Notes under the pieces: model-generated | The model's input: only the letters and a program-made list of their open reading frames with translations | What the model was told of the DNA's origin: nothing | Database searches by the model: none | NCBI GenBank assembly: GCA_916048095.2 | Contig: OU696570.1 | Location: forward strand, 3,480,018 to 3,544,017 | Length of the DNA stretch: 64,000 bases | Direction of reading: 5' to 3' | Origin: Sacculina carcini | Taxonomy: Eukaryota; Arthropoda; Thecostraca; Sacculinidae | Translations under genes and position numbers: made by a program | Shown: positions 35,690 to 64,000 of the stretch, piece after piece | How the letters are laid out: each line of letters begins with the position of its first letter | Position numbering within the stretch: position 1 is the stretch's first letter

Positions 35690-35855
35690 AGTGGAGGAGT
35701 TTAGGTGAAATGAAACAATGGAGTGATCTTATCCAGATCTTTCCAGATCTTTTGGGCGCTTCTGGTACATGGGAGTCACCGCAGGGTGGTAATAGTGCTT
35801 GCACTCATCCCATGCTACTGGATTTGCCTGTAATTAATAATAATACTAATTTTAG
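35690..35855 (+). repeat. Retroelement 3'-tail family, copy 2
   Basis: Contains CACCGCAGGGTGGTAATAGT and CATGCTACTGGATTTGCCTG followed by TAATTAATAATAATA, matching copies near 5020 and 50995. Confidence 0.65.
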
Positions 35856-36972
35856 CATACCGAAATGGAGTACCCCAATAACACCGAGAGCAGTACCCCC
35901 AATAACTATGTGTTGACCATAAAACCTCTGGTGTAGGTACAGCCGCTATATATATCAAATTTCCATCCGTGTATTCATATGCTGGAATATACCAACACGG
36001 GTGTTATCAACGATTATCAGCCTAAAATCATGGCGCATCCATAATACAAAGTTCAATACATACAGCGTGGGCGGATCTACTGACACTGTTCAATCGAGTC
36101 ATCCCACACACGCACACACGTACACACATGTACACACACACACAATCACATATATATCTCCATGTATATGCATTGATGACTGCTATTGCCATCTAGTGGT
36201 GCAGCGGTCAAACTCTGGCCATTCGCAGTGTTAATACAGTATATCCCGGTAAAATTACATTAATTTAATACTAAACGAAGTTTTATTCATATGCATTCTT
36301 CGATTTTAGTGTTTTGTTAGAGTGAATCTTCAAATAAAGTCAACCAAGAAAATGTCAGAATCGATCTTGACGGACCAGACTCGATTCTGCAGCCGGGCCA
36401 TTAGAATCGACAAAATCGATTTTGGAGTCGATTCTCGCCCACCCCTAATTTCAATCACAAATCAGTTTCAAAAAGCGATATCAAGACGTCGGCCAGCGGT
36501 GTGGGTTATCGAGGCAAATTTAGTGTAATTTAATTCAATAAAATTACTGAAATCCAAATGGGTTGAGGAGCGGATAGTGACAATATTAGTCAAAATCGCC
36601 AATTCACTTAGCATTGATATGAAACATTGTTAGATTGATTTCCATCTTGCGAGTTACAACTTATATTTTTTTTAGTTTTTTACTTTAAATATTCTTAATC
36701 CGAATTGGCTACCTGTATAACTATATGTATGGTCTGATTATATGTATGCTTCCTTAAATGCTTTAATTTGCGAACCTCTTTTTATTATCTATTTTATATC
36801 TTCTTTTTCTTTTCCCATGCTCGTTGTATCATGTCGCGCTTGTGTTTTATCTCTGACGGAGCTTTACTTGTGGCTTCTCACTTCACTGTTGATTGTTGTC
36901 TTAGCTGCTGCTGATTGGTTATTTTTGCAGCTGCACGTTTTTGTAACATCACCAGCGTTGATCCCCGCTGCG

Positions 36973-39900
36973 ATGATGGAGGACGGTGCCCGGTCGTCCG
37001 ACGGTCTCTCGCTGGCCAAGATCAAGACGATCATGAAGTGCTCGCCCGACATAGAAGCTGTCAGCTCTGACACCCTGGCTGTGGTTGGACGAGCAACGGT
37101 ACGTGTCTAGTTAAGGCGACCATACGTCTTATTTTCCTAGAAATTTTTTTTTGGGGCCTGTCCGGTATGTCTGGGTTCCTTTTGTGAAACCTTTCAAATG
37201 TCCGAGGCTTATATAGTTTGGGCAGTTGAATTCGATATGTTCTCTGCGAGTGTATAATGATTTGGACTCTGCCTTAAATATGTCAATTGAAACGTTTGGC
37301 CTTGGATGTCAATTATTCAATAAACATGTCCCTTTTCAATTCGACATGGCAAATATTCGTGCTCGCATAAAAGTGTCCTTTTAGATATTCGGAACATGGT
37401 CACTATACTACATATCACCCTGCTACATATCACCATATAATCGCATACGATACCCGTGTCGAATTATATGCAAATGTGGAAGGGCATATCGTCTGAAATG
37501 GCTTCTATCTAAATTGAAGGCGTATCATTATCATTATCACATATCATTTGCATAAACCTTGATGTAGCATCCATTAGTGACAACTAAAAGCGTATATTTG
37601 TGTCGTGGTTCAGGGGGATGATAGCCATCATGCATTAATGTTCAAAGTTGACTCAGTTGGTCAATTTTGAACATTAATATATTAATATTATCAAGCATTA
37701 ATTCTAATAATGCCTCCTATCATAAATAGGTAGATATTAATATCTAGAATAGATACATTATCTTTCAATAATGTATGAAATGTATATCTCAATATATATT
37801 GATATATATATATATATTGCATGGGACCCTAAAGCTATTTTTGGCCTATTCAATTACAACACACATACCTTAATGACAAGTCTATTGTATATAATTGCAT
37901 ACACACACACACACACACAAACTTGTCGTGTATTGTTACTGCTTGTACTTGTATTGCTATGCTGATTTTGATGAGAGTATACCCTATGAACTGAATTCAG
38001 CAGAATTATCTCTGGGTATAATTGCATATTCATCCCCCAGCCAATTTGTCGGGGGGGGGGGGGGTATTACCCCATATTCCCCACGATCTACCTCGCCTAT
38101 GGTGATAACAGTGAGTAGACTATAGAAGACAGGCCCGAAGAAATACTCTCTTATATCCGGGGCGTACTGTACATCAAAACATCACGTTTTGGTGGCTTAT
38201 GGAAATGTTGGGCTCATTAGCTAGGTGATAACTGTTTGGTTCTGTGACTGACTTATTATATAAGCACTGGCGCATCCATAGGGGGGCCCTGGGGGTTGAA
38301 TCCCCTCCCCCCAAATAGTTTCATCAGCTCCTCATGAACAAGAAGCTCACTGAAAGAGGTCAGGAAAAATATATTTGTGTAAATTTTGTGCAATCACTGA
38401 TCGCCTCCAAAATTCAGCCTCCCCCCAAAAACAATTAATTCAGCCCCTCCCAAAATTGCGTTCTGGATCGGCCACTGTATATAGGTGTAGCTTCCATAGG
38501 CATAGCAGTGGTGGTATAGCTCAGATAGGCATTAGATAGGGTTACATTTGCAACCAGATTTCATGGAGAAGTAGTCTATATTTATTTAATTGTTTATACC
38601 TCAATTTGTATGTCGTTCTCCGCTCCCAGCAGTGGAGGCATTTGTCGATAGAACCAACTTCTGTGTGTGCGTGTGTGTGTGTGTGTGTGTTTGCTACAGG
38701 AGTTGTTCATTCAGCATTTTGTCACACTGTCGTACATTCACAGTCAGGACAAGCGCAAAATCGACTACGCCGACCTGGCTCAGGCCGTCGAAAATGAACA
38801 GGCGCTGGACTTTCTCACCGGTTAGTCTCTCTCTCTCTCTCTGTCTCTCTCTATGTGTGTGTCTCTCTCTGTATCTCTCTCTATATATATCTGTATCTCT
38901 CTCTCTCTGTGTATCTCTGTATCTCTCTCTGTGTATCTCTCTCTGTGTATCTCTCTATGTATCTGTCTCTCTCTGTATTTCTCTGTATCTCCCTCTGTAT
39001 CTTTCTCTGTATCTCTCTCTCTCTATCTCTCTCTCTGTATCTCTGTATCTCTCTCTCTGTATCTCTCTCTCTGCATCTCTCTCTGTATCTCTCTCTGTAT
39101 CTTTCTGTATCTCTCTTTCTGTATCTCTCTCTGTATCTCTCTCTGTATCTCTCTCTGTATCTCTCTGTATCTCTCTCTCTGTATATCTCTCTCTGCATCT
39201 CTCTCTGTATCTTTCTGTATCTCTCTCTCTTTATCTCTCTATGTATCTCTCTGTATCTATCTCTGTATCTCTCTCTGTGTATATCTCTGTGTGTGTGTCT
39301 CTCTGTCTCTCTGTATCTCTCTCTCTCTCCCTCTCTCTTTCTATCTTTGTGTGTGCACTTTTTTTTCTCTTTTGTAGGCTCTAGCGAATGAATGAGCAAA
39401 GCTCCGTGTAAATCATGCTTTCAAAGTGTCGTTTTGGCCCTCGTCATCATTCTTTTTGGAGAGGCTGTTTTTAACGGGCTCTTGGTGCGTGTAGATCAGT
39501 GGTTCTCAACCTTTTTCCAGCTTGTTATCCAATTCAGCGTGCTACATTAAGCATATTACCCCTTTCAAAAAAATGTCTGCGTATATGATAAATGTGTCTA
39601 AACTAAAACACTAGATATACTCTCCTTTATTAACTGTATTAGCATATTTTGTATATATAATGACTATATTAATCCTAATACCAGGTACTGCAAGCTTTCT
39701 TGATTGTTAGAATTCTTGATATATTTCTGTCACCCTTCCATTACCCTCGAAAAATGCCAAGTCACCCCATAGGGTAATTTACCCCCAGGTTGGGGAACTA
39801 GTGATGCAGAATATCAAACATCAAGATTGCCCATCTGTTTTGGATTTGCAATTATAACTTTTTTATTCGTATGTTTTCGGACATCGAGCTTGCAATTTTG

Positions 39901-40454
39901 TGTCGTTGATAATTTCACTGCCTTGTCATAACATCCTTTCAACTTTCTAGTGAATGTAGCTCCCAATTAGTATTGTCGATATGGAGGAAGTATACGAGGG
40001 CCACTGGCTTCGGCACTTCAGAGCACTTCCTATTAGCACTTCAGAGCCTTAGAAACGGCCCCCAACTCCCCCGATTGGGGGGGGGGGGCGTTTTGAGAGG
40101 CCCCTTTGTCTCACGCATGATATTAAAATCTATCATAAAATAGCGCATAAATGACCCCAGCTTATTGGAGACAGAGGGGCTGCTCCTAACTGCATTTTCC
40201 TCAAAGTCAGACCTCTATTATAATGGTGGTGTATTAATGATGGAGGCATCCAGTATTGACTTGGGAGGGAGGGGAGGCATAAGACCTGGCATCGGTTCTG
40301 CTACCATTTCTGGCCACCATTTGACTGTGAACATCATTGTCATTGTCCCACAGATGTGCTGCCTCGAAAACGCCTGGCCGGCGAATGCGTCGATTTCAGC
40401 AAAATACACGCGGCAAATGACGAGAATGGTGACGATCCGCCGAACAATGGCTGA
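36973..40454 (+). CDS. CHRAC1: CHRAC1-like histone-fold protein, three exons
   Basis: Exons 36973-37098, 38700-38820 and 40354-40454 join in frame (phases 0 and 1) to encode 115 residues. CHRAC1 (CHRAC-15/16) is the NF-YC/H2A-like histone-fold partner in the ISWI chromatin-accessibility complex. The histone fold covers residues 12-87: LSLAKIKTIMKCSPDIEAVS (helix 1), the long helix ending ELFIQHFVTLSYIHSQDKRK, then IDYADLAQAVENEQALDFLTD. The tail has VLPRKRLAGE and an acidic/Asn end (NDENGDDPPNNG), as in CHRAC1. Donors are GTACGT and GTTAGT; acceptors GCTACAG and CCCACAG. POLE4 is the main alternative, but the DFLTDVLPRKRL tail fits CHRAC1 better. I start at the first of two adjacent ATG codons; the start is not independently fixed. 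Intron 2 carries a CT-rich tract and a family IV MITE, and ends in a family V element. Confidence 0.9.
37585..38100 (-). mobile_element. Family III element, copy with internal insertion
   Basis: Left end CGTATATTTGTGTCG; right part shares ACAATACACG-, TCAGCAT- and AATTCTGCTGA-type blocks (inverse), ending CACGATCTACCTCGCC. AT-rich DNA at about 37690-37820 interrupts it. Flanks TGACAACT/TGATAACA match imperfectly. It lies in CHRAC1 intron 1. Confidence 0.6.
38265..38477. mobile_element. hAT-type MITE family II, copy 2
   Basis: Ends CACTGGCGCATCCATAGG and, inverted, CAGTGGCCGATCCAGAACG. Flanks TATATAAG (38257-38264) and TATATAGG (38478-38485) match at 7 of 8. 213 bp, in CHRAC1 intron 1. Confidence 0.8.
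38661..38691 (+). repeat. (TG)n tract ending just before the CHRAC1 exon 2 acceptor
   Basis: The TG run is separated from the AG acceptor (38698-38699) by only TTGCTAC and takes the place of a polypyrimidine tract. Confidence 0.9.
38823..39345 (+). repeat. 520-bp TCTCTCTG/TATCTCTCTC tract after the CHRAC1 exon 2 donor
   Basis: Short CT-rich units (TCTCTCTGTATC and variants) start within three bases of the GTTAGT donor. The long periodic Ser/Leu frames here are repeat translation. Confidence 0.95.
39497..39803. mobile_element. hAT-type MITE, CAGTGGTTCTCAACC family, copy 2
   Basis: Left end CAGTGGTTCTCAACCTTTTT; inverted right end CACTAGTTCCCCAACCTGG. The flanks do not match, so the duplication has decayed. 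It shares CTATAATGACTAT-like internal sequence with the copy at 40645. Confidence 0.7.
40042..40312 (+). mobile_element. Inverted-end repeat family V, copy 3
   Basis: Starts CAGAGCCTTAGAAACGG and shares the AGCTTATTGGAGACAGAGGG and AAGACCTGGCATCGG blocks with the family. It ends about 40 bases before the CHRAC1 exon 3 acceptor. Confidence 0.65.
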
Positions 40455-40644
40455 ATTGTGTGAATGATTTTGTTTTTGTCAAATCTCCTGGAAGATGGTA
40501 TTTCAAGCAGTGTTTGCGACTATTTTGCGCGTTGGCTTGTGCTGCGACTAAAGTCGATCCAATTAGAAGGCTTTGTCGTATGCAAGTTTGTTTGTGATCT
40601 CAATTTCAATATCGTTTGCATCTGTAATAGCTCACTTGCTAGAG

Positions 40645-40860
40645 CAGTGGTTCCCAACCTTTTCTACCTTGTTGCCCATTAAGCATGACACTCCTTTCAT
40701 AAAATTCCAACATTGATAATAACTAGAGATAATTTATTCTATTAGTATATTTTCCATCTATAATGACTATTAATCTTAATAATCCTCAATGCTTACTTGA
40801 TTTTCAGAATTCTTAACATTTCTCTGTCACCCCTCTATCTGTCACCCCTCCATTCAGCTA
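40645..40860. mobile_element. hAT-type MITE, CAGTGGTTCCCAACC family, truncated
   Basis: Only the left end CAGTGGTTCCCAACCTTTTC is intact. The internal part aligns with the copy at 39497. It lies just downstream of CHRAC1. Confidence 0.6.
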
Positions 40861-40869
40861 TCCATTTTC

Positions 40870-42040
40870 TATTCCTCCTTATTTACTCAAAATTCATGTG
40901 TATATGTGTATGTATAAGTGCATGTTTGTGTATGTATGTATATGTATAAGTGCATGTTTGTGTATGTATGTATATGTATATATGTATTTACGCTTTGTTG
41001 TTCCTCTTGAAGTTATGCGCGCCCGTGTTTTTTACAGGCGCTATAGTAAATATATGTTTGTTTGTTGTATTATCCCCGGAAAATTGGTCAATTACGTCCA
41101 GGGTGTGATTTACGCCCAGGTTGAGAGCCAATTTGCCACAAGGTAATGCATATCGCTTTCTACTCAATAAAAGAGCATGTACATACAGATGCGACAATAG
41201 AACACTGATAGACAATTTTGAGCAATTGTATTGCGTATTTTCGTGGTGTGCAATAGTTGGTGATATCGCGCGTACAATTTGTAATTGTCTAGCGCTACAG
41301 GATTATTCATGGCCAAGCACAAATATGAGACGAATAAAAAACAAAAGAGTATTATCAGCGTATAAATACACTACTCGGCACACCATTCAACCTTCACCTT
41401 CAGGTTTAATGCCGTAACAAAGCAGGTCAATATCAAGAATTCAAAATAAAAATAATGCTAGACGAGCAAAAGTTCACGTGCATATCATTGCCATTTGCCT
41501 GCCTAATGCCTCCAGCATAGGTCGCTCCGACAATGAAGCAAAGCTAATATTTACAACAGCGAAGTATGAGCACAATACAAACAGTTTGCCCATATAACGA
41601 TGAAATGCCCTCTTCTCGTCTAGCTGCTATTACGTATCAAATTGGACTTTCGATTCAACCGCTCTTTCAAACAGAATCACAAAATTGCTCCTGCTTTTTT
41701 CTAACTAATTCTCTATGTGTATGTATATGTGTGTTTGTGTCTGTGTGTGCACGTGCGAAAGTGGCAAGTAATGCGGTCGTAAAGCTTCAAGACTTTGTCC
41801 ACAGTGTTCATGGCTTCAGCTTCAGAAAAGGCTATCTGTGGGAGCGACAAGCTTCGAGATAACGTTACGAGCACACATCGATACTACTTTCCTGAATTCG
41901 CTCTCATGAAACCTTTTAGATCAAATCTCAGCAGGGAGTTTTAGATCAAATATAGCTTGAGGGCCTTCTAGCCCCACGTTGGAACAAATGTAATGCTCGG
42001 TGAGAGCACTCGGGTCGACGGACGGGAAAGAGGACACGAG
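40870..42040. other. Intergenic stretch between CHRAC1 and the PAN-ZP gene
   Basis: TATG-rich repeat at about 40896-40990, otherwise nothing recognised. The two genes are convergent here. Confidence 0.45.
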
Positions 42041-42045
42041 GACAG

Positions 42046-60204
<18,159 letters not shown>

Positions 60205-60660
60205 CTGCATCGGAATCAGGCACAAATAAACACACACAGATATATACTTACAGGTTTGAGGCTTGGCTTACAGGTTACAGAATTTGATGCTCGTGAGAAT
60301 AAAGCAAAATTCACATAGATATAAACAAATCAAATTGACGATTTCAGTGAGGTCCTTTTCATATTGAATTCTAGTGTATAAACACAAGATTTTATATTAT
60401 AGTACTTAGTATATATTATATCGCATTAATTTAATTCGACTACATCCAGGAAGAACCACTTATTGGTGTAAAAATGTTTATGACCAAAAACAAAATACAC
60501 AGCCATTTCAGTGTTGATAAACATCTTCAAATACACACATATATATTTTTATTGAACCACACTATTTTTATAGTTTTGTCATGAAACCATTATTACATAC
60601 ATGATCCTCTTTGGTGGAAATTTCACGTATACCCTCAGCTGGTTGGTTTTTTAAATAATA

Positions 60661-60711
60661 TTTTTTTATCATTCGTCTATCTACAATGTAGATAGACGAA
60701 TGATAAAAAAA
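60661..60711. repeat. Perfect 23-24-bp hairpin
   Basis: TTTTTTTATCATTCGTCTAT.. at 60661-60683 is exactly complemented at 60689-60711 around CAATG. It lies upstream of the first PAN exon found. Confidence 0.95.
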
Positions 60712-61049
60712 AATATATGTATGTCATACATATATATTAGCAAACACAATTAAACCGATGCTCTGAAACTCATAATAATTGTGCTAATTATTTTATGCAG
60801 AAAAACAAAATCGATGAGCTCAAAGTAAATATTTCTTCTATATAAGTTGTTTTTGATAACTAAAAATCAGGCAAAATATTGCTTGTGTCAAAAAGTTTAC
60901 ACACGTGGGAATCTGATGTCTGCAACATTGCATGCCAATGTTGAATGATTGTTGCAATGTCGTGGTTCGATTTTCGTGGTTCCACGGACAACTCTATAAA
61001 TTATCCATTTTCAACGGAATATTGCCTACTGTTATTCACTCGTTGTACG

Positions 61050-61243
61050 CAATAGCGGATCCACGGTGCAATTTCGGGGGGCTAAATGATTTTGGGGAGG
61101 GGCTGAATTATATATATATATATAAACTACAAAAAGACACTTTTCCTTGACCATTTTTAGTGAATCTCTTAGTTATGAGGAGTTGATGGAAACATTTGGG
61201 GGGAGGCGTTAGCCCCCCGAACCCCCTTCTGAATGCGCCAGTG
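61050..61243. mobile_element. hAT-type MITE family II, copy 3
   Basis: Ends CAATAGCGGATCCACGG and, inverted, CACTGGCGCATTCAGAAGG. Flanks GTTGTACG (61042-61049) and GCTGTACG (61244-61251) match at 7 of 8. 194 bp. Confidence 0.8.
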
Positions 61244-61249
61244 GCTGTA

Positions 61250-63660
61250 CGGTTTATATTACATACAAAAGCCACTGTCAGTCATCCTCTAAATGTTGTT
61301 ATTGCATCAGCTTTGACATGTCACACAGCTTTATAATGTGCGATGCATCACACGTCACACTCAGAAGCCGAAAAAAGCTTGTCTTGTCTTGTCTGTACGC
61401 TTGGCTGCGTGTGCTATGTACTTGTTATGAGTGATTAAGACATCATGCGCGTGTGTATGTGTGTGTGTGTGCGTGTTATTAGCAGCAATTAGCTGTTGTA
61501 TTGTTGGGGCTAAGCGCATACACAGTTAGCTCTGTTTTGACCGTTGATTAGCGAGGCGTTTGACAGGTACCCACTTTAACACGTCTTCATACAAAGAAGA
61601 TCGTGCCTGTATGCATGTCTGTGTGTGTGCGTCTGTGTGTGTGTGTGTGCTGGGTGCTATGTTTTGTATACGTTGTGTATGCGTGTCAGCCAAGTATGAA
61701 GGCAAATGTATGAATGGTGGCTTGGCTGTAAGACATTCACAGCCATTTCTGTATTTCTGTACGTTGATGTGCCTGTCATTGTATATCTTCACTGTGGTTG
61801 AGGAAACGCATAGCTTTATTGAAAAATGTATTAGCTTTTAACTTAACAAATATATATTTTTGATAGTTTTATTAATAAATTATACTTTTCTATGTTTTAT
61901 AAATTAATGCCAAAAAGCTGTCGCATTTAGCTTTTTGCGTCAAAATGCGTTTTATCAAGATTCAGTCATATTTCGGTGAATTCTGTTAATAAAAATAGAT
62001 GCATTAGTGTGTGAATTCAGGTCCATGCGTAGAATAATGATTATCAAACCAATTACATTGCTAATTATTGTAAAATATAACTCATTATTCTCCCTGGAAG
62101 TATTGTCCAATGTTAATTTTGCTTTCTTTCGCATTAAACTTCTCCGAAAATTCTACGAGTTCAAATATATTAGTGGCTGTTAAGAATTTCTACTGTTTAG
62201 TCCGTATCACCTGGTCGGAATTCTATAGGACCATGCTTATGCGTGTGTGTGTATGTGCGTGTGGGTGTATGTGCGTGCATATATTCAGGGGTGTCTTTCT
62301 ACTTGTCATATAGCTACAAGTATGTGTTACAAAGCCAACTCTTTGATATCCTCAAAAGATGATTATATGCCGTCATTCTGCAGACCTCATAATCTTCTTC
62401 TTCTATGCAACATATTATTACGCAAATCGCATCTCATTCTGGCTGCATGCACAGGGTCGTCATTACTGATGGACGGAAATGTTGCAACAGCTATGATACT
62501 CTCCATTGACAGCGAGGCTATTACAGCATTCAATTTAGCAGCCTCTTTTCTGTGATGCAAGACCTCTTGACAGTTTTTCAGTATCGTTTTGGGTGTCTCA
62601 TTTTAATGTCTATGCACCGCTGACGACTGGGAATGTCCGTGTCTCTCGCCGCTGACCTTGCATGGCTGTTTTTGCTCGACCAATGGTCTTTAGAATTTAC
62701 CAATGTGAAGTGCATTGATCCGTACACCAGGTCTCAATTAACTAGGCGGTATCAAGCATTCCTTCTCTTTCCTCTGTCTTTGTTATATTACTCTTTAACT
62801 CTCTCTTCTATATCAGATAATTTTTGTGTCTGTGGCCTTCTCATTCAAGCAGATATAGGACCATTTTCCAAAAGGCACAATCGGTTACATTTGTTAGGAG
62901 TTTCCCGATGTATATAATAAGTTGTAGAAATCAGTTAATATTTGGGTGTTTTTGCTTGAATACGGCAGGTGAATGACTTATTTTGCGTTTCCAATTCACT
63001 CGTTTCAGGTTAGATTTTGTACGGACCTTCAAGCCAACCACGTTGTGACTATCCGGAGTTGATTGGTTACTTGGCTCTAAGATGACTCGCTCCAAGTTTT
63101 TTCGCTGTGAAAACCTCGCTTAAGTCTATTGGAGCTACAACCATAGAGGGATGTGTCATATTCTCTATCATATCAGAAACGAGGCGTGAATACAAACACA
63201 AAAATCAGCAGATTTACTTGGCAAACATGTTCTGTTGTTCATGTTGCCTTTGCTTTTGATTCTCTGTTTGATTTTTAACTTTTACAACAACGCTCGGGCG
63301 GACAGTTTCTAAAGCACGATATGTCCGGGGGTAAAATCACGTATAGATTACCCTACCTTCAACCAAGCTATTTTTAACGTTATAAACTTTGAATATTTTT
63401 TGGTTTTTCAGCCACCACACATATATTAACACATTCTGTTTCTATTTTACACTTGTCGCATTGTGTCCTCCATTGCTTGGCCGTTCGTCGCCTGCCTTAA
63501 TCAAGCCAAGCGTCTGTCATTCCGGTCTTTTTCAATCACCTCCACTCATTAGCCACTGCGGACGGATGTTGATTTATCGAGCTACGCAAGATGGGTCTAT
63601 TGACAGCTGGCCAGATACCCGGCCGTGTGGTTTTTATCCACCTCTGTCCATTATAACCAG
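61250..63660. other. Stretch upstream of the first PAN exon found, nothing recognised
   Basis: This should hold upstream exons or the promoter of the PAN-ZP gene, but no PAN-like or signal-peptide exon could be supported on the minus strand. TG patches occur at about 61448-61475 and 61619-61650. Confidence 0.4.
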
Positions 63661-63682
63661 GCACTCGACACAAAAACACACA

Positions 63683-63684
63683 TC

Positions 63685-63721
<37 letters not shown>

Positions 63722-63900
63722 CACGCCACAGGACACCTCCCTTGCGCACTTACACTCACGCACCTACACACCGACGCACACACACACACACGCATATACA
63801 CGCGTGCACACACGCACCTACTAATTCACATACACCCAGACACGACACATACGTACACGCACACGCGCACACACGCACGCAGTTATGTAAACACACAAAC
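63683..63900. repeat. CA-rich compound microsatellite
   Basis: A pure CA run (about 63685-63720) is followed by CACG/CACA-rich sequence. The His/Thr-rich frames here are repeat translation. Confidence 0.9.
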
Positions 63901-64000
63901 AGATAGGCTGCATGCATAATCAGTCGTGCCTGAGAAACACAAACGGATTGAAATCTCTTGGCTTTAACATATGGAGCCACAAGCATGTGTGCATGCGCGT

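Larger units (their letters stand above)
33360..36447. mobile_element. 3.1-kb non-autonomous hAT element with internal TIR-like array
   Basis: The left end TAGGGCTGGGCAAGAATCGG and the inverted right end TAGGGGTGGGCGAGAATCGA match. ATTTCAAT is duplicated exactly at 33352-33359 and 36448-36455. TAGGG(G/C)TGGGC ends with 8-bp duplications are characteristic of hAT elements. Both subterminal regions (33367-33447 and 36355-36445) carry repeated AGAATCGA/TCGATTCT motifs, and a 45-bp array of the same motif sits inside (35081-35430). No transposase frame was seen. It also carries a family II MITE, a retroelement tail and a 13-bp hairpin, so it is a composite. Confidence 0.85.

Noticed and set aside
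38590-39399. Frames of 170-264 codons made of Ser/Leu or Arg/Glu repeats
   Set aside because: They translate the CT-rich satellite of CHRAC1 intron 2, and one of them merely includes CHRAC1 exon 2 in the wrong frame.

Overview
The window is nuclear DNA from an animal, most likely an ecdysozoan. The evidence is spliced genes with GT-AG introns, long microsatellites (mostly CA/TG), many short non-autonomous DNA transposons, and a PAN plus zona-pellucida (ZP) apical-matrix gene of the NompA/NOAH type, a family known from arthropods and nematodes. I cannot place it below that level from sequence alone. I see no bacterial operons, CRISPR arrays or ribosomal RNA genes.

Four genes can be read with confidence. 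(1) A TRPA-type ankyrin/ion-channel gene on the plus strand (27945-30188) is one uninterrupted 747-codon reading frame. (2) IMP4, a Brix-domain ribosome-biogenesis protein, lies on the minus strand (31500-32582), also without introns, tail-to-tail with TRPA. (3) A CHRAC1-like histone-fold gene lies on the plus strand in three exons (36973-40454); reading phases agree at both junctions. (4) A NompA/NOAH-like gene lies on the minus strand, with twelve exons identified between 60204 and 42046: two PAN domains, a Ser/Gly/Pro-rich linker, a complete ZP domain, a five-arginine furin-type site, a transmembrane helix and a short tail. Its 5' end was not found and may lie beyond the window. Two further coding-like exons of unknown genes lie at 7238-7506 and 11728-12002, and there is a weak candidate for a small secreted Cys-rich protein at 25029-25403.

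Most of the rest is repeat. Bases 1-3235 are decayed satellite. At least six families of short inverted-repeat elements are scattered through introns and intergenic DNA, many with identifiable 8-bp target duplications (hAT-like) and one with TA duplications (Tc1/mariner-like). There is also a tRNA-Val-derived SINE (one full-length copy, one 5'-degraded), a retroelement 3'-tail family ending in AAT repeats, a relic resembling a pogo/Tigger transposase tail, and several minisatellites. The largest mobile element (33360-36447, 3088 bp) has hAT-type ends, a perfect 8-bp duplication and an internal 45-bp repeat array resembling its own terminal motif.

The genes are functionally unrelated: a sensory-type channel, an rRNA-processing factor, a chromatin-remodelling subunit and a cuticle/sensory apical-matrix protein. 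The shared theme is structural. Many 3' splice sites are directly preceded by TG repeats on the sense strand, and several short elements sit within tens of bases of splice sites.
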